Source of the DNA: Bacteroidales bacterium
GTDB taxonomy: Bacteria > Bacteroidota > Bacteroidia > Bacteroidales > UBA932
Assembly (NCBI GenBank): GCA_017429205.1
Contig: JAFRPH010000038.1
Location: 1-64,000, forward strand
Direction of reading: 5' to 3'
Length of the DNA: 64,000 nucleotides
The notes below the pieces were generated by a model. That model was not told the origin of the DNA. It saw nothing but the letters and a program-made list of their open reading frames with translations, and did no database searches. A program made the position numbers and the translations under genes. Each line of letters starts with the position of its first letter. The stretch's first letter is position 1. Below, piece after piece: positions 29,443-38,566 of the stretch.

Positions 29443-31209
29443 GACGATTCCGCCCGTAAAGTACATTCCCGCCTCGGCGTGGAGCGGGGTTTTCTGGACC
29501 ACCTGGTTCAGCAGGTTGCCGCCCTTCGCCCAGAAGCCGAAACGGTGGGTGAAACGGTACTCCGCGAACAGGCCGAGATCCACCCAGCCGGGCACGCGGT
29601 AGGTCTTCGTGACGGATCCGCTGTCATCGAGGTAGGTGGCCGTCGCTTTCCGGCCCGTGGACCAGGCGATGTCCAGGCCGCCCTTCATCCGCTCGCCATA
29701 GTTGTACGCAGGACGGATGTAACCGGTGAAGGCCGCCGGGGCGAAGGCGCCGCTGTCGGCGATGTTCGTATGCCGGTAGGACAGTTTGCCGTCCACCGTC
29801 ACGCTCTCGGATTTCCAGCCGTAGTCGAGGTCGACGAACAGGAGGTTGAATCCCTTTTCCCACAAGGCTGGCCGCAAGACCAGGCGCTCGTCGAGATCGA
29901 CCGGCTGGAGGGTGGAGGAATCGGCTCCCAACGGTTTGGGCACGCTGATGTAATACATGGCCATCCCCTCCACGGGCGCATAGGTCCAGCGGGCGTAACC
30001 GCCCTGGAGGTCGTAGCGGAAGCGGCTGGCGATGTTGCCGCGCGCGCCGATCATGGCGCGCACCCGCTCCACGGAATGCCCGTACTGGGCGTCATAGGAG
30101 AAGGGATGCGAGAAGAACTGGCCGGACAGGGTGTTGAACCGGTCGCCGCCCGTCGCGGAGGTCTGGAGGATCAGCTGGTCGTCCAGCAGGTGGAAGTCCA
30201 CGTGGACGTCCGGATAGATGAAGCCGGACTTGTGCTGGAAATCCTTGGCCCAGAGATTGAAGTCCTCCGAATAGATGAGCCAGGAGACCTGGGCGCCCAG
30301 GCTGAAGCGCCAGCGGTCCAGGTTGAACTGGTACTTGGGCGTGAGGGCCATCCGGCCGGTATAGCCGGCGAAATCGCCCATATAGCGCGCCAGGTCCAGG
30401 TTCACGCCCACCAGGATGCGGCTGTCTGCATTGAGCACGGGGCCGAATTCGCCGGCGAGGTCGAACTTGCTCTCGCGGAAGTCGTTCGCAACCCGGGAGA
30501 AGCTGGAGAGGTCGCCGCCCAGGAGGGAATAGTCAATGGCGGCGTCATACAGCAGATGCAGCTCGTCGGAAGGCAGGGAACGGACCCGGGCCTTGGCCTC
30601 GAGGCCGCTCATCTTCTGGTAATGATAGGCATCGTCGGCCATCCGGTTGCGGAAACCCACATCCACGGAAGCCAGGCCGCCGTCCCAGTTGAAGACGCCG
30701 TCGACGCCGGCCTTCGTGTCGGCCAGGTAGCCCTTCATCTTGTCCCCGGACTTGACCACCGGCGTGATGCCGTCCTGGGGCGCGCCCAGGGCGAAATCGT
30801 GGTACCGTCCGAAATAGGACTGGTGCGTGGCGTACACGCTCAGCCGGTATTTTTCCTTCTGCAGCGGGGTCCAGACGAGGTCCAGCTCCGGATGGAGGGT
30901 GAAGCCGGCGCCGGCGCGGAGATAGAACTTCTCCGTAGTGGACGGCTTGGGCGTGGGCTTGAGCTGCACGTAGTACGGCGTGAACTCATAGGCGCCCTGG
31001 TAGGGCTTCTCAAACACGGAATAGTCGAAATCCAGGTTGAACCGGGTCACGGAATCCGGCACCGCCATCGCCCGGGCGGGCTTGGCGATGGAGGAGGCGC
31101 CGCCTTCGTAGGCGTTCGTGACCTCCACGGTCGGGTTCAGGGTCTGTCCATAGGCCAGGGCGGTCACCGCCGCCGCAAGGGCCGTTGCAAGGATATGCTG
31201 TCTCATCAC
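29431..31209 (-). CDS. Outer-membrane beta-barrel protein (TonB-receptor-like, no plug seen)
   Basis: The 592-residue protein has signal peptide HILATALAAAVTALAYGQ. The remainder is a run of amphipathic strands with aromatic girdles (FYLRAGAGFTLHPELDLVWTPLQ, YRLSVYATHQSYFGRY), ending in ...AEAGMYFTGGIVLNF with a C-terminal Phe, the usual barrel signal. No carboxypeptidase-like domain or TonB plug is recognised, so it is a barrel without obvious gating. It begins four bases after the TPR gene, suggesting a functional pair in the envelope. Cargo unknown. Confidence 0.75.
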
Positions 31210-31213
31210 GGGC

Positions 31214-34153
31214 TTACTTGTTAAGTTTTCTCAGCCGGAGCTCCACCTGGTCCAGGACTTCGTCCTCGGGACCGTACGGGGTGTAGCCGGACTTGATGCT
31301 GTCGAAGGTGGCCTTCGCCTGGGCCATGTTGCCGTTTTCGGCGAAGGTGTCGCCGAGGACGATGAACGCCTTGGCGAGCCAGTAGTTCTGGCCGGAGGCC
31401 TTGGCCGAGAAATCGTAGACCTTGTCCTGGATGCCGTCGAACTCGGCGCGGTCGAACTTGTCCTGGATGATCAGGTACGCGGCTTCGGCGCCCTCGTCGG
31501 TGGAAGGATCCTTGGCGAGCTGCTCGAAGATGCCGTAGGCCTCCGCGCGGCGGCTCATGCCGAGGCAGGACTTGGCGCGGACGTAGTCGGCCTCGCGCCG
31601 GAGGTCGTCGGAGGAGCCGCGGGCGGAGCGCACGGACTGCGCCGCCGCGAGGGCGTCCTCGAACTCGCGGGCCTTGAAGGCGGACCGCATCAGGCCCACG
31701 GAAGCCGCGGCCTTGTTGTCGTCCAGCTGCGCCACATCCCGGAGCTTCAGGTACGAACTGTACGCCTTGGGATAGCGCTGCATCGAGTAGGAAAGGTCGC
31801 CCAGACGCAGCCAGGCGGTCTCCAGGAAGGAGCCGTCCAGGCCGCGGCCGAGGGCTGCGGCGTAGGCGTCGACCGCCTTTTCCTTGTCGCCCAGGCCACG
31901 GTAGCACTCGCCCAGGTAGAACGAGGCCTGCGCCGCCTTGGCGCCTTCGGGATACTTTTCGAGATAGCTGCGGAAGGTGCTCTCCGCCTTCGCGTAGTTG
32001 CCTCCGAGGAAGATTTCCTCGGCGGTGCCGAAGTAGACTTCCTCCTTCTGCGCGTCGGTGCGAGAGGCCTTGTCGCCCAGGCTGTTGACGAAGGCGAGGT
32101 AGGCGTCCGGCTCCTGGCGGGTGCGGTAGATGGACTCGATCGCGAGGAGGGCGTCGTCGGCGTAGTCGCCGCCCTGGGAAGCCACTTCCTTGTAGTATTC
32201 GAGGGCCTTGGCGTCGTCACCGCCGTTGCGGGCGATCATGCCCAGCTCCAGCAGGGCCCGGGTCGAGAAATCGGGGTCGTCGGTGGAGGCGCGGAGGGCC
32301 CGGAACGTCCGGACGGCGTCCTCCGGCTCGCCCACGGAGACATAGGCGCGTCCCAGCTCGTACATCGCATCGGCGTAGTACGGAGCGCTCGGGGAGGCCT
32401 TCTTCACGCGCTCGAGGAACTGGACCTTGCGCGGGAAGTCGCGCACCAGTCCGCAGGCCACGCCGGCGCGGTAGTACGGGTAGATGTCGTCGGCGTCGGG
32501 ATAGTCCGCCAGCTTGCGCTCGAAGGCGGCGATGGCGGTCGTGTAGTCCTTCTGGAAGAAATAGCAGTCGCCGATGCGGGTTTCGGCGTCGGCCCCGTGC
32601 GTGTCGTGCCGGCCGCCGAGGTAGTTGTTGAACCACTTCAGGGCGGCGGGATAGTCCTCCTCCTTGAAGAAGGTGTAGGCGATGTCATACGGGACCAGGT
32701 CCCCTTCCGTCTTGCCGTCCAGGGCGGACAGGTTGTACAAGTCCATCAGGACGGCGCGGGCGTCGGCGTACTTGCCGTCGCGGAAGTAGGATTCGGCGAT
32801 CCAGTAGCGGGAGAGCTGATTGAAGGGATCCTGGCGGGGGCTGTAGTAGGCGGCGGCCTTCAGGTGCGGCACCGCGTCGCGCCAGGCGCCGTTCTGGATG
32901 AGCTGGTTCGCGCGGAGGAAGTAGGCCTTCATGTAGTTGGACTGCATCCGCGGGTCCAGCGTCTCGATATTGTCGTAGGCAGCGACGGCGGCCTCGTAGT
33001 CGTGGTTCGCCAGGGCGGCCATCGCCATGTAGCTGTAGATCTGGTCGCCCTTGGAGAGCGCGTCATAGCGCTTCATGTAGTCGTTGAAGGCCGACACGTC
33101 GTTGTTCAGGTCGAAGGCGAGCTTCGCGTAGTTGAAGTACGCGTCCTCCTGGATGTCCTTGTTGAACGGGAGGGCGGCGGCGTCCTTGAAGGCGTCCAGC
33201 GCGGCCACCTTGTTGCGCAGCTGGATGTAGCTGTAGCCCAGCTGGTAGTTCGCGATCTGGCCCAGGGAGTCCGTGCGCTCGGGCATCTGGCTGAAGCTCT
33301 CCACGGCGCCCTGCCAGTCCTCCACCGCGTACAGGACGGAGCCGGCGTAGAACCAGTCGGAGCGGTTGCGGGAGGCGTTGTCCGCCAGGTTCTTCTGATA
33401 GTAGGAACGGGCCTTCTCCTTGTCGCCGAGGACCAGGTAGGACTCGGACATGATGCGAGCGAAGTGCGGCTGGCGGTCCGCCGGAATCTGGTCGTAGACG
33501 TCCTCGCCGAACTCGACCACGTAGTTGTAGTCCTTCTCGTTGAATCGGCACTCGAGGATGTAGTAGTTCGCCAGCTGGGTGAAACGCGGGTCCTCCGCGG
33601 ACTTCGCGAACCAGTCGGCCGCCTCGCGGAAGTCGCCCAGGGAGTAGCAGACATAGCCCAGCGAGTACTGGGCCGGGGCCGTGTAGTCGGACGGCGGGAG
33701 GTTCTGCATCTTCTCCAGGAGCATCCGGGAGAGGGCGAGGTCGCCGCTGCCGAAGGCGCTGTAGCCCTTCTTGTACAGGTATTCGGCCACCTGCCCGGGC
33801 ATCAGCTCGTCCTGCGTGACGCAGTTGAAGCGGTACGTGGCCTGGTCGTAGGCGCCGCGGTCGAACAGGTCCTGCGCCCAGCGGAAGTTCACCTGCGGGA
33901 CCAGGGGGGATTCGGGCCAGCGGTCCAGGAACGCTTCGGCGCGCTTCTCGTAACCGGGTGTCTGGAGTTCGATGGCGCAGAGGGCCGCGTAACCTTCGGC
34001 TTCGCTGCCGGGGATGCGCTCCAGCAGCTGGGCGGCCTCCGCGTACATGCCGTGCCCGTAGAGGTCGAGGGCGCGGCGGTATTCCGGAGTCTGGGCGGAG
34101 GCGGCTCCCGCGAGGAGGACGGCCGCCAGGGCCAGGATCAGTCTTTTCTTCAT
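31214..34153 (-). CDS. Large periplasmic TPR protein
   Basis: The 979-residue protein has signal peptide MKKRLILALAAVLLAGAASAQ. The remainder consists of tandem TPR-like helix pairs from end to end, for example YDQATYRFNCVTQDELMPGQ, AQYSLGYVCYSLGDFREAADWF, and EAEFYLGECYRGLGDKEKAVDAY-like ASFYLGECYRGLGDKEKAVDAYA. About 20 or more units fit. Such proteins scaffold envelope complexes. The directly following barrel gene is the probable partner. Function unknown. Confidence 0.85.
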   Translation of the reverse strand: MKKRLILALAAVLLAGAASAQTPEYRRALDLYGHGMYAEAAQLLERIPGSEAEGYAALCAIELQTPGYEKRAEAFLDRWPESPLVPQVNFRWAQDLFDRGAYDQATYRFNCVTQDELMPGQVAEYLYKKGYSAFGSGDLALSRMLLEKMQNLPPSDYTAPAQYSLGYVCYSLGDFREAADWFAKSAEDPRFTQLANYYILECRFNEKDYNYVVEFGEDVYDQIPADRQPHFARIMSESYLVLGDKEKARSYYQKNLADNASRNRSDWFYAGSVLYAVEDWQGAVESFSQMPERTDSLGQIANYQLGYSYIQLRNKVAALDAFKDAAALPFNKDIQEDAYFNYAKLAFDLNNDVSAFNDYMKRYDALSKGDQIYSYMAMAALANHDYEAAVAAYDNIETLDPRMQSNYMKAYFLRANQLIQNGAWRDAVPHLKAAAYYSPRQDPFNQLSRYWIAESYFRDGKYADARAVLMDLYNLSALDGKTEGDLVPYDIAYTFFKEEDYPAALKWFNNYLGGRHDTHGADAETRIGDCYFFQKDYTTAIAAFERKLADYPDADDIYPYYRAGVACGLVRDFPRKVQFLERVKKASPSAPYYADAMYELGRAYVSVGEPEDAVRTFRALRASTDDPDFSTRALLELGMIARNGGDDAKALEYYKEVASQGGDYADDALLAIESIYRTRQEPDAYLAFVNSLGDKASRTDAQKEEVYFGTAEEIFLGGNYAKAESTFRSYLEKYPEGAKAAQASFYLGECYRGLGDKEKAVDAYAAALGRGLDGSFLETAWLRLGDLSYSMQRYPKAYSSYLKLRDVAQLDDNKAAASVGLMRSAFKAREFEDALAAAQSVRSARGSSDDLRREADYVRAKSCLGMSRRAEAYGIFEQLAKDPSTDEGAEAAYLIIQDKFDRAEFDGIQDKVYDFSAKASGQNYWLAKAFIVLGDTFAENGNMAQAKATFDSIKSGYTPYGPEDEVLDQVELRLRKLNK

Positions 34154-34172
34154 CTTCGAGTATATTATTTTA

Positions 34173-34202
34173 CAAATTTACGAATTTTTCTGATTATCTT
34201 TG
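34173..34202. promoter_or_regulatory. Back-to-back -7 boxes of the TPR gene and ftsE
   Basis: Minus strand TAAATTTG (34173-34180) faces the TPR gene and plus strand TATCTTTG (34195-34202) faces ftsE. Clear -33 boxes are not seen. The two divergent units share about 70 bases of control region. Confidence 0.5.
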
Positions 34203-34224
34203 TGTAATCCAGTCCAAAAACGCA

Positions 34225-34926
34225 ATGGAACCCATCATCCAATTCAGCGGCGCAGACATCCTGGGCGGGGACAGCGTCGTCATCTACGGCCTCGACATGG
34301 CCATCTTCCCGAACGATTTCGTGTACATCGTCGGCAAGGTGGGCTCGGGCAAGACCTCCATCATCCGGACGATGACGGCCGAAAACCGGCTCGCCAAGGG
34401 CGAAGGCACCGTCTGCGGGTTCAACCTCCGCGACATCCGTACAAAAGACATACCGATGCTGCGGCGCCGGCTGGGCGTGGCGTTCCAGGATTTCCAGCTG
34501 CTGATGGACCGCACGGTGGACGCGAACCTCGAGTTCGTCCTCCGCGCCACGGGCTGGAAGGACCGCACCGCCATCGACACCCGCATCACGGAGGTCCTGG
34601 AGGACGTGGGCATGGGCACGAAGGCCCACAAGATGCCGCACCAGCTCTCCGGCGGCGAGCAGCAGCGCATCGCCATCGCCCGCGCCCTGCTGAACCGCCC
34701 CCAGGCCATCCTGGCCGACGAGCCCACCGGCAACCTGGACGGAGAAACCGCCGACGGCATCCTGAAGCTCCTCCGCAAGCTGAACGAGGAAGGCACGGCC
34801 ATCGTGATGGTCACACACAACCGTTCCATTTTCGAGCGCTTCCCCGGCCGCGTCTTCTCCTGCGCCGACGAGCGTTGCACCGAGATCATCGAGGACGACA
34901 CCTTCGAACTGGACCTGACGATATGA
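34225..34926 (+). CDS. ftsE: FtsE-like cell-division ABC ATPase
   Basis: The 233-residue ATP-binding subunit has Walker A GKVGSGKT (37-44), Q-loop VAFQDFQLL, signature [17 protein letters not shown], Walker [13 protein letters not shown] and switch His VTHNR. The [10 protein letters not shown] segment is typical of FtsE, which with FtsX regulates septal peptidoglycan hydrolases. No ftsX is adjacent; the next gene is nth, overlapping by four bases (ATGA). LolD-type function is the main alternative. Confidence 0.85.
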   Translation: MEPIIQFSGADILGGDSVVIYGLDMAIFPNDFVYIVGKVGSGKTSIIRTMTAENRLAKGEGTVCGFNLRDIRTKDIPMLRRRLGVAFQDFQLLMDRTVDANLEFVLRATGWKDRTAIDTRITEVLEDVGMGTKAHKMPHQLSGGEQQRIAIARALLNRPQAILADEPTGNLDGETADGILKLLRKLNEEGTAIVMVTHNRSIFERFPGRVFSCADERCTEIIEDDTFELDLTI

Positions 34927-35582
34927 CGCGCAAGGAACGCTTTGCGGGCATTGTCAATTGGTTCGAGCAGAACGTGCCCATTGCCGAGACCGAACTCCAC
35001 TACGGCAACCCCTACCAGCTGCTCGTGGCCGTCATCCTGTCGGCCCAGTGCACGGACCGGCGGGTGAACGTCGTCACCCCGCCCCTGTTCGAACGCTTCC
35101 CCGCCCCACAGGACCTGGCTTCCGCCAGCTTCGACGAGGTATATCCCTATGTGAAAAGCGTTTCCTACCCGAATTCCAAGACGGAGCACCTGATCGCGAT
35201 GGCGCAGAAGCTCCTGGCCGATTTCGGCGGCGAAGTGCCCTCCGACATCGACGCGCTGATGACCCTCCCGGGCGTCGGCCGCAAGACCGCGAACGTCATC
35301 GCCTCCGTCGTCTACGACAAACCCGTCATCGCCGTGGACACGCACGTCTTCCGCGTGTCCCATCGGCTCGGACTTTCAAACGGCAAGACGACGCTGGAAG
35401 TCGAGCGCGACCTGGAGCGGCACATCCCGGAACACCTCCGCGCCCGCTCCCACCACTGGCTCATCCTCCACGGCCGCTACACCTGCACCGCCCGCGCCCC
35501 CAAATGCTCCTCCTGCGGCCTCACCGACTGGTGCAAGCAGTACGCGTTGGATCAGACCGCCATGCCCGTCCCGGCCAAGTGA
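34923..35582 (+). CDS. nth: Endonuclease III, DNA glycosylase/AP lyase
   Basis: The 219-residue base-excision repair enzyme removes oxidised pyrimidines. The helix-hairpin-helix [10 protein letters not shown] contains catalytic Lys121, and AVDTHVFR has Asp139. The 4Fe-4S cluster ligands are Cys188, Cys195, Cys198 and Cys204 (C-X6-C-X2-C-X5-C). Start at 34923 overlaps the ftsE stop. Confidence 0.95.
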   Translation: MTRKERFAGIVNWFEQNVPIAETELHYGNPYQLLVAVILSAQCTDRRVNVVTPPLFERFPAPQDLASASFDEVYPYVKSVSYPNSKTEHLIAMAQKLLADFGGEVPSDIDALMTLPGVGRKTANVIASVVYDKPVIAVDTHVFRVSHRLGLSNGKTTLEVERDLERHIPEHLRARSHHWLILHGRYTCTARAPKCSSCGLTDWCKQYALDQTAMPVPAK

Positions 35583-35604
35583 TTGACATTCAATGAATAG
35601 CAAT

Positions 35605-35638
35605 AAACTCCCTGGTGCAGATGTACCAGGGAGTTTTA
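35605..35638. terminator. Terminator after nth
   Basis: AAACTCCCTGGT (35605-35616) pairs with ACCAGGGAGTTT (35625-35636) around an 8-base loop, ending in TTTT. Both strands could use it. Confidence 0.8.
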
Positions 35639-35660
35639 CGTATAGTCCTGATTGTATGGA

Positions 35661-35674
35661 AGTTAAGCGGGACG
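35661..35674 (+). repeat. Flanking 14-base direct repeat, left copy
   Basis: AGTTAAGCGGGACG is identical to 36114-36127, where it overlaps the stop codon region of the CPBP gene. Together the two bracket the repeat cluster 35675-36113. Confidence 0.8.
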
Positions 35675-35683
35675 AAAGATGGT

Positions 35684-35764
35684 GGGAAGGGCGCCTCTGG
35701 GGCCCGGACTGGGCCCCAATCCGCCCTAGACGGATGCGAGCATGCTCGCAGAGGCGCCCTTCCC
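35684..35764. repeat. Cloverleaf-like inverted repeat, 81 bases
   Basis: A perfect 16-bp outer stem joins GGGAAGGGCGCCTCTG (35684-35699) and CAGAGGCGCCCTTCCC (35749-35764). Inside lie three hairpins: GGGCCC-ggact-GGGCCC, ATCCG-ccctaga-CGGAT, and the self-complementary GCGAGCATGCTCGC. No coding frame or terminator tract accompanies it. Confidence 0.8.
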
Positions 35765-35780
35765 CTAACCATTTTTTACT

Positions 35781-35939
35781 AAACCCAAAATGCGCAAAGC
35801 GCCACCATCCCCATTCTACGCTCCCCAGCGGCACATCTTGACGCTATGCCCGACGAATTTGGCTGGCGAAGCGTCCAAATGTGCCGTCCAACGGCCTCAG
35901 AGCCACATCGAACCACTTTGCGGATTTCGGGTTGGGTTT
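35781..35939 (-). repeat. Palindromic repeat family 1, copy 2
   Basis: Homologous to 3382-3532 in reverse orientation; the core at 35830-35867 is nearly identical. The ends AAACCCAAAATGCGCAAAG and CTTTGCGGATTTCGGGTTGGGTTT-type sequence form an imperfect terminal inverted repeat. GGCACAT and ATGTGCC words bracket the central hairpin. Confidence 0.75.
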
Positions 35940-35949
35940 GGTCGTGATT

Positions 35950-36090
35950 CGCCAAATAGCCGCACCGAAATGCCCGTTCTGTGCGCTATGTCGATGGTCG
36001 CGGTGCGCCATAGGCCGATTTGGGCATTTGGCGCACGCGAAGGAGCATTAGAACGTCCTGGCAGGGGGGTGACGGTGCGGCTGCTTGGCG
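35950..36090 (+). repeat. 141-base inverted-repeat element, copy C
   Basis: Ends are CGCCAAATAGCCGCAC (35950-35965) and GTGCGGCTGCTTGGCG (36075-36090). The 36-base core is at 36002-36037 (GGTGCGCCATAGGCCGATTT ... GGCGCAC). Spacers are 36 and 37 bases, identical in length to copy B. It begins 10 bases after repeat family 1 copy 2. Confidence 0.85.
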
Positions 36091-36113
36091 AAACTAACCG
36101 GACGTCGCCAGAC

Positions 36114-36127
36114 AGTTAAGCGGGACG
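36114..36127 (+). repeat. Flanking 14-base direct repeat, right copy
   Basis: AGTTAAGCGGGACG; bases 36116-36118 are the stop codon of the minus-strand CPBP gene, so this copy is probably the original. Confidence 0.8.
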
Positions 36128-36937
36128 CTTTCGCAGCAGCAGGAACACGATAGCGAGGGCGAGGCCCAGGACGAAGGCGGGGATGGAGGCTTCGGCGCCG
36201 AAGGAGCCGCCCGTGAGCCAGTCGGAGCCCTGGATGACCGGCTTGATGAGAGACGGGGTGTCCCCTCCTGACACAGCAAAACCGAAAATCGGGCCCTGGA
36301 AGTAGTTCCAGGACCAGTGGATGCCGATGGGTACCCACAGGGTGCCGGACCATTTGTAGGCGGCGCCCAGCAGGAGACCGGCCTCGACGGCGATGGCCAA
36401 GGAAGACCACACCGTCGCGTTGTTGTTGGAGATATGGACGAAGCCGAAGATCAGGGCCGAAACGACGAGGGCGACGGCGGTCCCCCACCGGTCGTCGATC
36501 ATCCGGAACACGATGCCGCGGAACAGGACCTCCTCTCCGACGGCGACGACCAGGAACATGAACAGGTTCTGGATGAGAATCTTCCAATCCCAGTGGACAC
36601 TGTCTACACGGTATCCGCCGAGGAGCGCGATGCAGCCCGTCACCAGGATGAAGAACAGGATGCCCACGCCGAAGCCGATGGTGGTGTCCCCGGCCAGCCG
36701 GCGCATCGGGATGTCCCGGGCCTTCTGTTTTTCCGTCCATCGCCACCAAAGCGCATACAGCGCCAGCACGCCGGCGGAAGTGAGCACGCACAGGAAAGCC
36801 TGCAGCCCGAGCAGGGCGCCGGACGCCTGGTCCAGCGCACTCGGGAAGGAGGAGAATCCATACGCCAGGAGAAACAGGACAGAACCTGCGATCAGCAGCA
36901 GGATCCATTTCCAGAAAGGGGTATCTGCGCGTGTCAT
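36116..36937 (-). CDS. CPBP-family intramembrane metalloprotease
   Basis: The 273-residue protein has about eight membrane helices. The Abi/CPBP motifs are VVAVGEEVLFRGIVFR (Glu-Glu and Arg), LIFGFVHISNN (His) and GIHWSWNY (His-Asn), the residues of Rce1-type glutamic/metallo intramembrane proteases. Bacterial members have been linked to protein maturation or bacteriocin immunity; the substrate is unknown. It follows the DUF4298 gene by four bases. Confidence 0.88.
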   Translation of the reverse strand: MTRADTPFWKWILLLIAGSVLFLLAYGFSSFPSALDQASGALLGLQAFLCVLTSAGVLALYALWWRWTEKQKARDIPMRRLAGDTTIGFGVGILFFILVTGCIALLGGYRVDSVHWDWKILIQNLFMFLVVAVGEEVLFRGIVFRMIDDRWGTAVALVVSALIFGFVHISNNNATVWSSLAIAVEAGLLLGAAYKWSGTLWVPIGIHWSWNYFQGPIFGFAVSGGDTPSLIKPVIQGSDWLTGGSFGAEASIPAFVLGLALAIVFLLLRKRPA

Positions 36938-36941
36938 AGGC

Positions 36942-37247
36942 CTATCTGTTTTTGAGGATGGCGGAAACGGTGTCCAGCAGGCGGACAGTCAGGGCGTAAT
37001 GGTCGGAGAGGACGTCGTAGATGCCGTCCTCGGAGAGCACGCCGCGCTTGAGGTCCGCGGGCAGTTGTCCGGCCTCGTCGGCCTCGAAATCGTCGCGCCA
37101 CTCGTCGCTTTCATAGTAGGCCGACAGTTCCTTCACGTCGTCCTGGATGCCTTCGAAGGCGTCCAGCGCATCCTCCAGGTTCTCCAGGACGGGGGCGACC
37201 CGGTCCAGCAGCAGCTCGAAATGCTTGATCCGTTCAATCTGTTCCAT
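36942..37247 (-). CDS. DUF4298 protein
   Basis: The 101-residue helical acidic protein begins MEQIERIKHFELLLDRVAPV and contains LSAYYESDEWRDDFEADEAGQLP, the DUF4298 pattern. Function is unknown. Its start overlaps the end of the methyltransferase gene by 14 bases, and the CPBP gene follows at once, so all three are co-transcribed. Confidence 0.85.
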   Translation of the reverse strand: MEQIERIKHFELLLDRVAPVLENLEDALDAFEGIQDDVKELSAYYESDEWRDDFEADEAGQLPADLKRGVLSEDGIYDVLSDHYALTVRLLDTVSAILKNR

Positions 37248-38505
37248 ATCGTTTCTGGGTTACAATCAAGTAATTGCCCGCTTCCGCGGCCGCCTCGACC
37301 CGGCCGCCGAACAGGTGGACGTCCCCGCCCGAGGCGCAGCCGAGCTTCTTCCGCAGCAGGTCGGAGGTCATCGGCACGTTCCGGGCCGTCACCTCGGCCT
37401 GCGGCCACCGTTTCCCCGCCTCCTTCATCGTCCGGTTGTTCAAGGGCATCACCTCCAGGATCTCGAACACCTTCCCGAAGGGCCGCAGCTCCTCCGGAAC
37501 CGCCTCGCCCGCATACAGATGCGTATGCTGTCCCAGCTTGGTCAATCCGAACCGCTCGCAAGGCAGCCCGAACGCCCCCGCCTTGAGCAGGGCCTTCCCC
37601 GGCTCGAAGAGCCAGATTTCTCCACTCCGCTTCGCTCCGGTCGAAATGACAAGGGGGCCGACGGTTCCTGAGCCGGTTGCTGAGCCTGTCGAAGTAGTCG
37701 AAGGACCGTCGGGAATCTCCATCACGGCGCCGCCTTCGACGATGAAAGTCGAGGGCGTCCCTACCCAGTCGCGGTCCAGCAAGAACAGGAGTTCCTTGCA
37801 CTCCCCTCCCGCAGCCACGACGTGGACCTCCTTCACGTGCGTTCCCAGCCGCTTGCAAGCCATCGTGATGTCCGCCATCGGCGAAAGCTTCAGCAGCACG
37901 TACCGAGCCGCCTCGAACAGCTCCGGAAGCAGCCCCAGCACATCCGGCTGGCACTCCTCGATGAGGAACACCTTCCGCCCGTCCTCGGCCCTTCGCGCCG
38001 GATCCAGGAAGATGACATCGGGGCGGAAACCGTCCAACACCTCCTTCAGCTTTCCGGGCTCCACCAGGCAGTTCCGGAACCGCACGTTTCCAACACCCAA
38101 CTCCCTGAAATTCAACTCCGTCGCCCTCGCCAATTCAACCTGCATCTCATTATACAGCACCTCCCCCGCCACCTGCGCGAACGCCCACGCATCGACGCCC
38201 ATACCACCCGTCAAGTCTGCCACATTCCAGATTCCTTCGCTACGCTCGGAATGACAACGAACGACTTTGGCCTTATACCTTGCGGTTTCCGAAGAACTGC
38301 ACTGTTCGCCAGACAATCTGAAGGGATAAATCAGCGACGGAACCGCATACCATTCGGGGACTTTCGTACGGAGCTTGCGCCGCACTTCCAAGGTCGTGAC
38401 AGCCAGGTCGATGTCGATATCCGGATACTTGTCCCGCGACAGCAGGAGCCGGACCGGGTCGTCCGCCTCGTGTTGCAATATGAAATCGGCGAAGGGCATT
38501 TGCAT
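37234..38505 (-). CDS. THUMP-like class I SAM-dependent methyltransferase
   Basis: The protein (423 residues from the ATG at 38505; 421 from 38499) carries a methyltransferase fold: glycine-rich NVADLTGGMGVDAWAFA, acidic YNEMQVELARAT, and PDVIFLDPARR followed by a C-terminal THUMP-like region. Nucleic-acid methylation is probable. Three dispersed repeats lie in frame and add residues: CHSERSEGIWN (38228-38257), GPSTTSTGSATGSGTVG (37663-37707) and VISTGAKRSGEIW (37612-37655). The last two lengthen a loop before GKALLKAGAF. The shared divergent region with pgm controls it. Confidence 0.82.
   Translation of the reverse strand: MQMPFADFILQHEADDPVRLLLSRDKYPDIDIDLAVTTLEVRRKLRTKVPEWYAVPSLIYPFRLSGEQCSSSETARYKAKVVRCHSERSEGIWNVADLTGGMGVDAWAFAQVAGEVLYNEMQVELARATELNFRELGVGNVRFRNCLVEPGKLKEVLDGFRPDVIFLDPARRAEDGRKVFLIEECQPDVLGLLPELFEAARYVLLKLSPMADITMACKRLGTHVKEVHVVAAGGECKELLFLLDRDWVGTPSTFIVEGGAVMEIPDGPSTTSTGSATGSGTVGPLVISTGAKRSGEIWLFEPGKALLKAGAFGLPCERFGLTKLGQHTHLYAGEAVPEELRPFGKVFEILEVMPLNNRTMKEAGKRWPQAEVTARNVPMTSDLLRKKLGCASGGDVHLFGGRVEAAAEAGNYLIVTQKRYGTD
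37612..37707 (-). repeat. Two dispersed repeats inside the methyltransferase gene
   Basis: 37612-37655 reads CCAGATTTCTCC..TCCGGTCGAAATGACAAG, with internal inverted GCTTCGCTCC words. 37663-37707 is built from repeated GAGCC(G/T)GT(T/C) and GTCGAAG words. Both keep the reading frame open. They belong to the type of short dispersed repeats normally found between genes. Confidence 0.6.
38228..38257 (-). repeat. Dispersed repeat, intragenic copy
   Basis: AGATTCCTTCGCTACGCTCGGAATGACAA closely matches 40284-40314 (AGATTCTTTCGCTTCGCTCAGAATGACAAG-like). Arms ATTCC and GGAAT pair, giving a small hairpin; in frame it encodes CHSERSEGIW. Confidence 0.7.
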
Positions 38506-38535
38506 TGCAAAAATACACAATTATCCTTACATTTG
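38505..38535. promoter_or_regulatory. Overlapping divergent promoters, pgm and methyltransferase
   Basis: Plus: TTGC (38505-38508), 19 bases, TACATTTG (38528-38535) for pgm, ATG 31 bases on. Minus: TATTTTTG (38508-38515) for the methyltransferase, whose possible ATGs at 38505 and 38499 lie only 2 and 8 bases downstream. Confidence 0.65.
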
Positions 38536-38566
38536 CATAATAGACTATAACACTAAAATCATCGAT

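Noticed and set aside
35719..35735. 5-bp stem with 7-base loop CCCTAGA read as an anticodon arm with CTA (amber suppressor)
   Set aside because: The outer stem is 16 bp, U33 is missing, and no T-loop or D-loop consensus or CCA end is present. It is not a tRNA.
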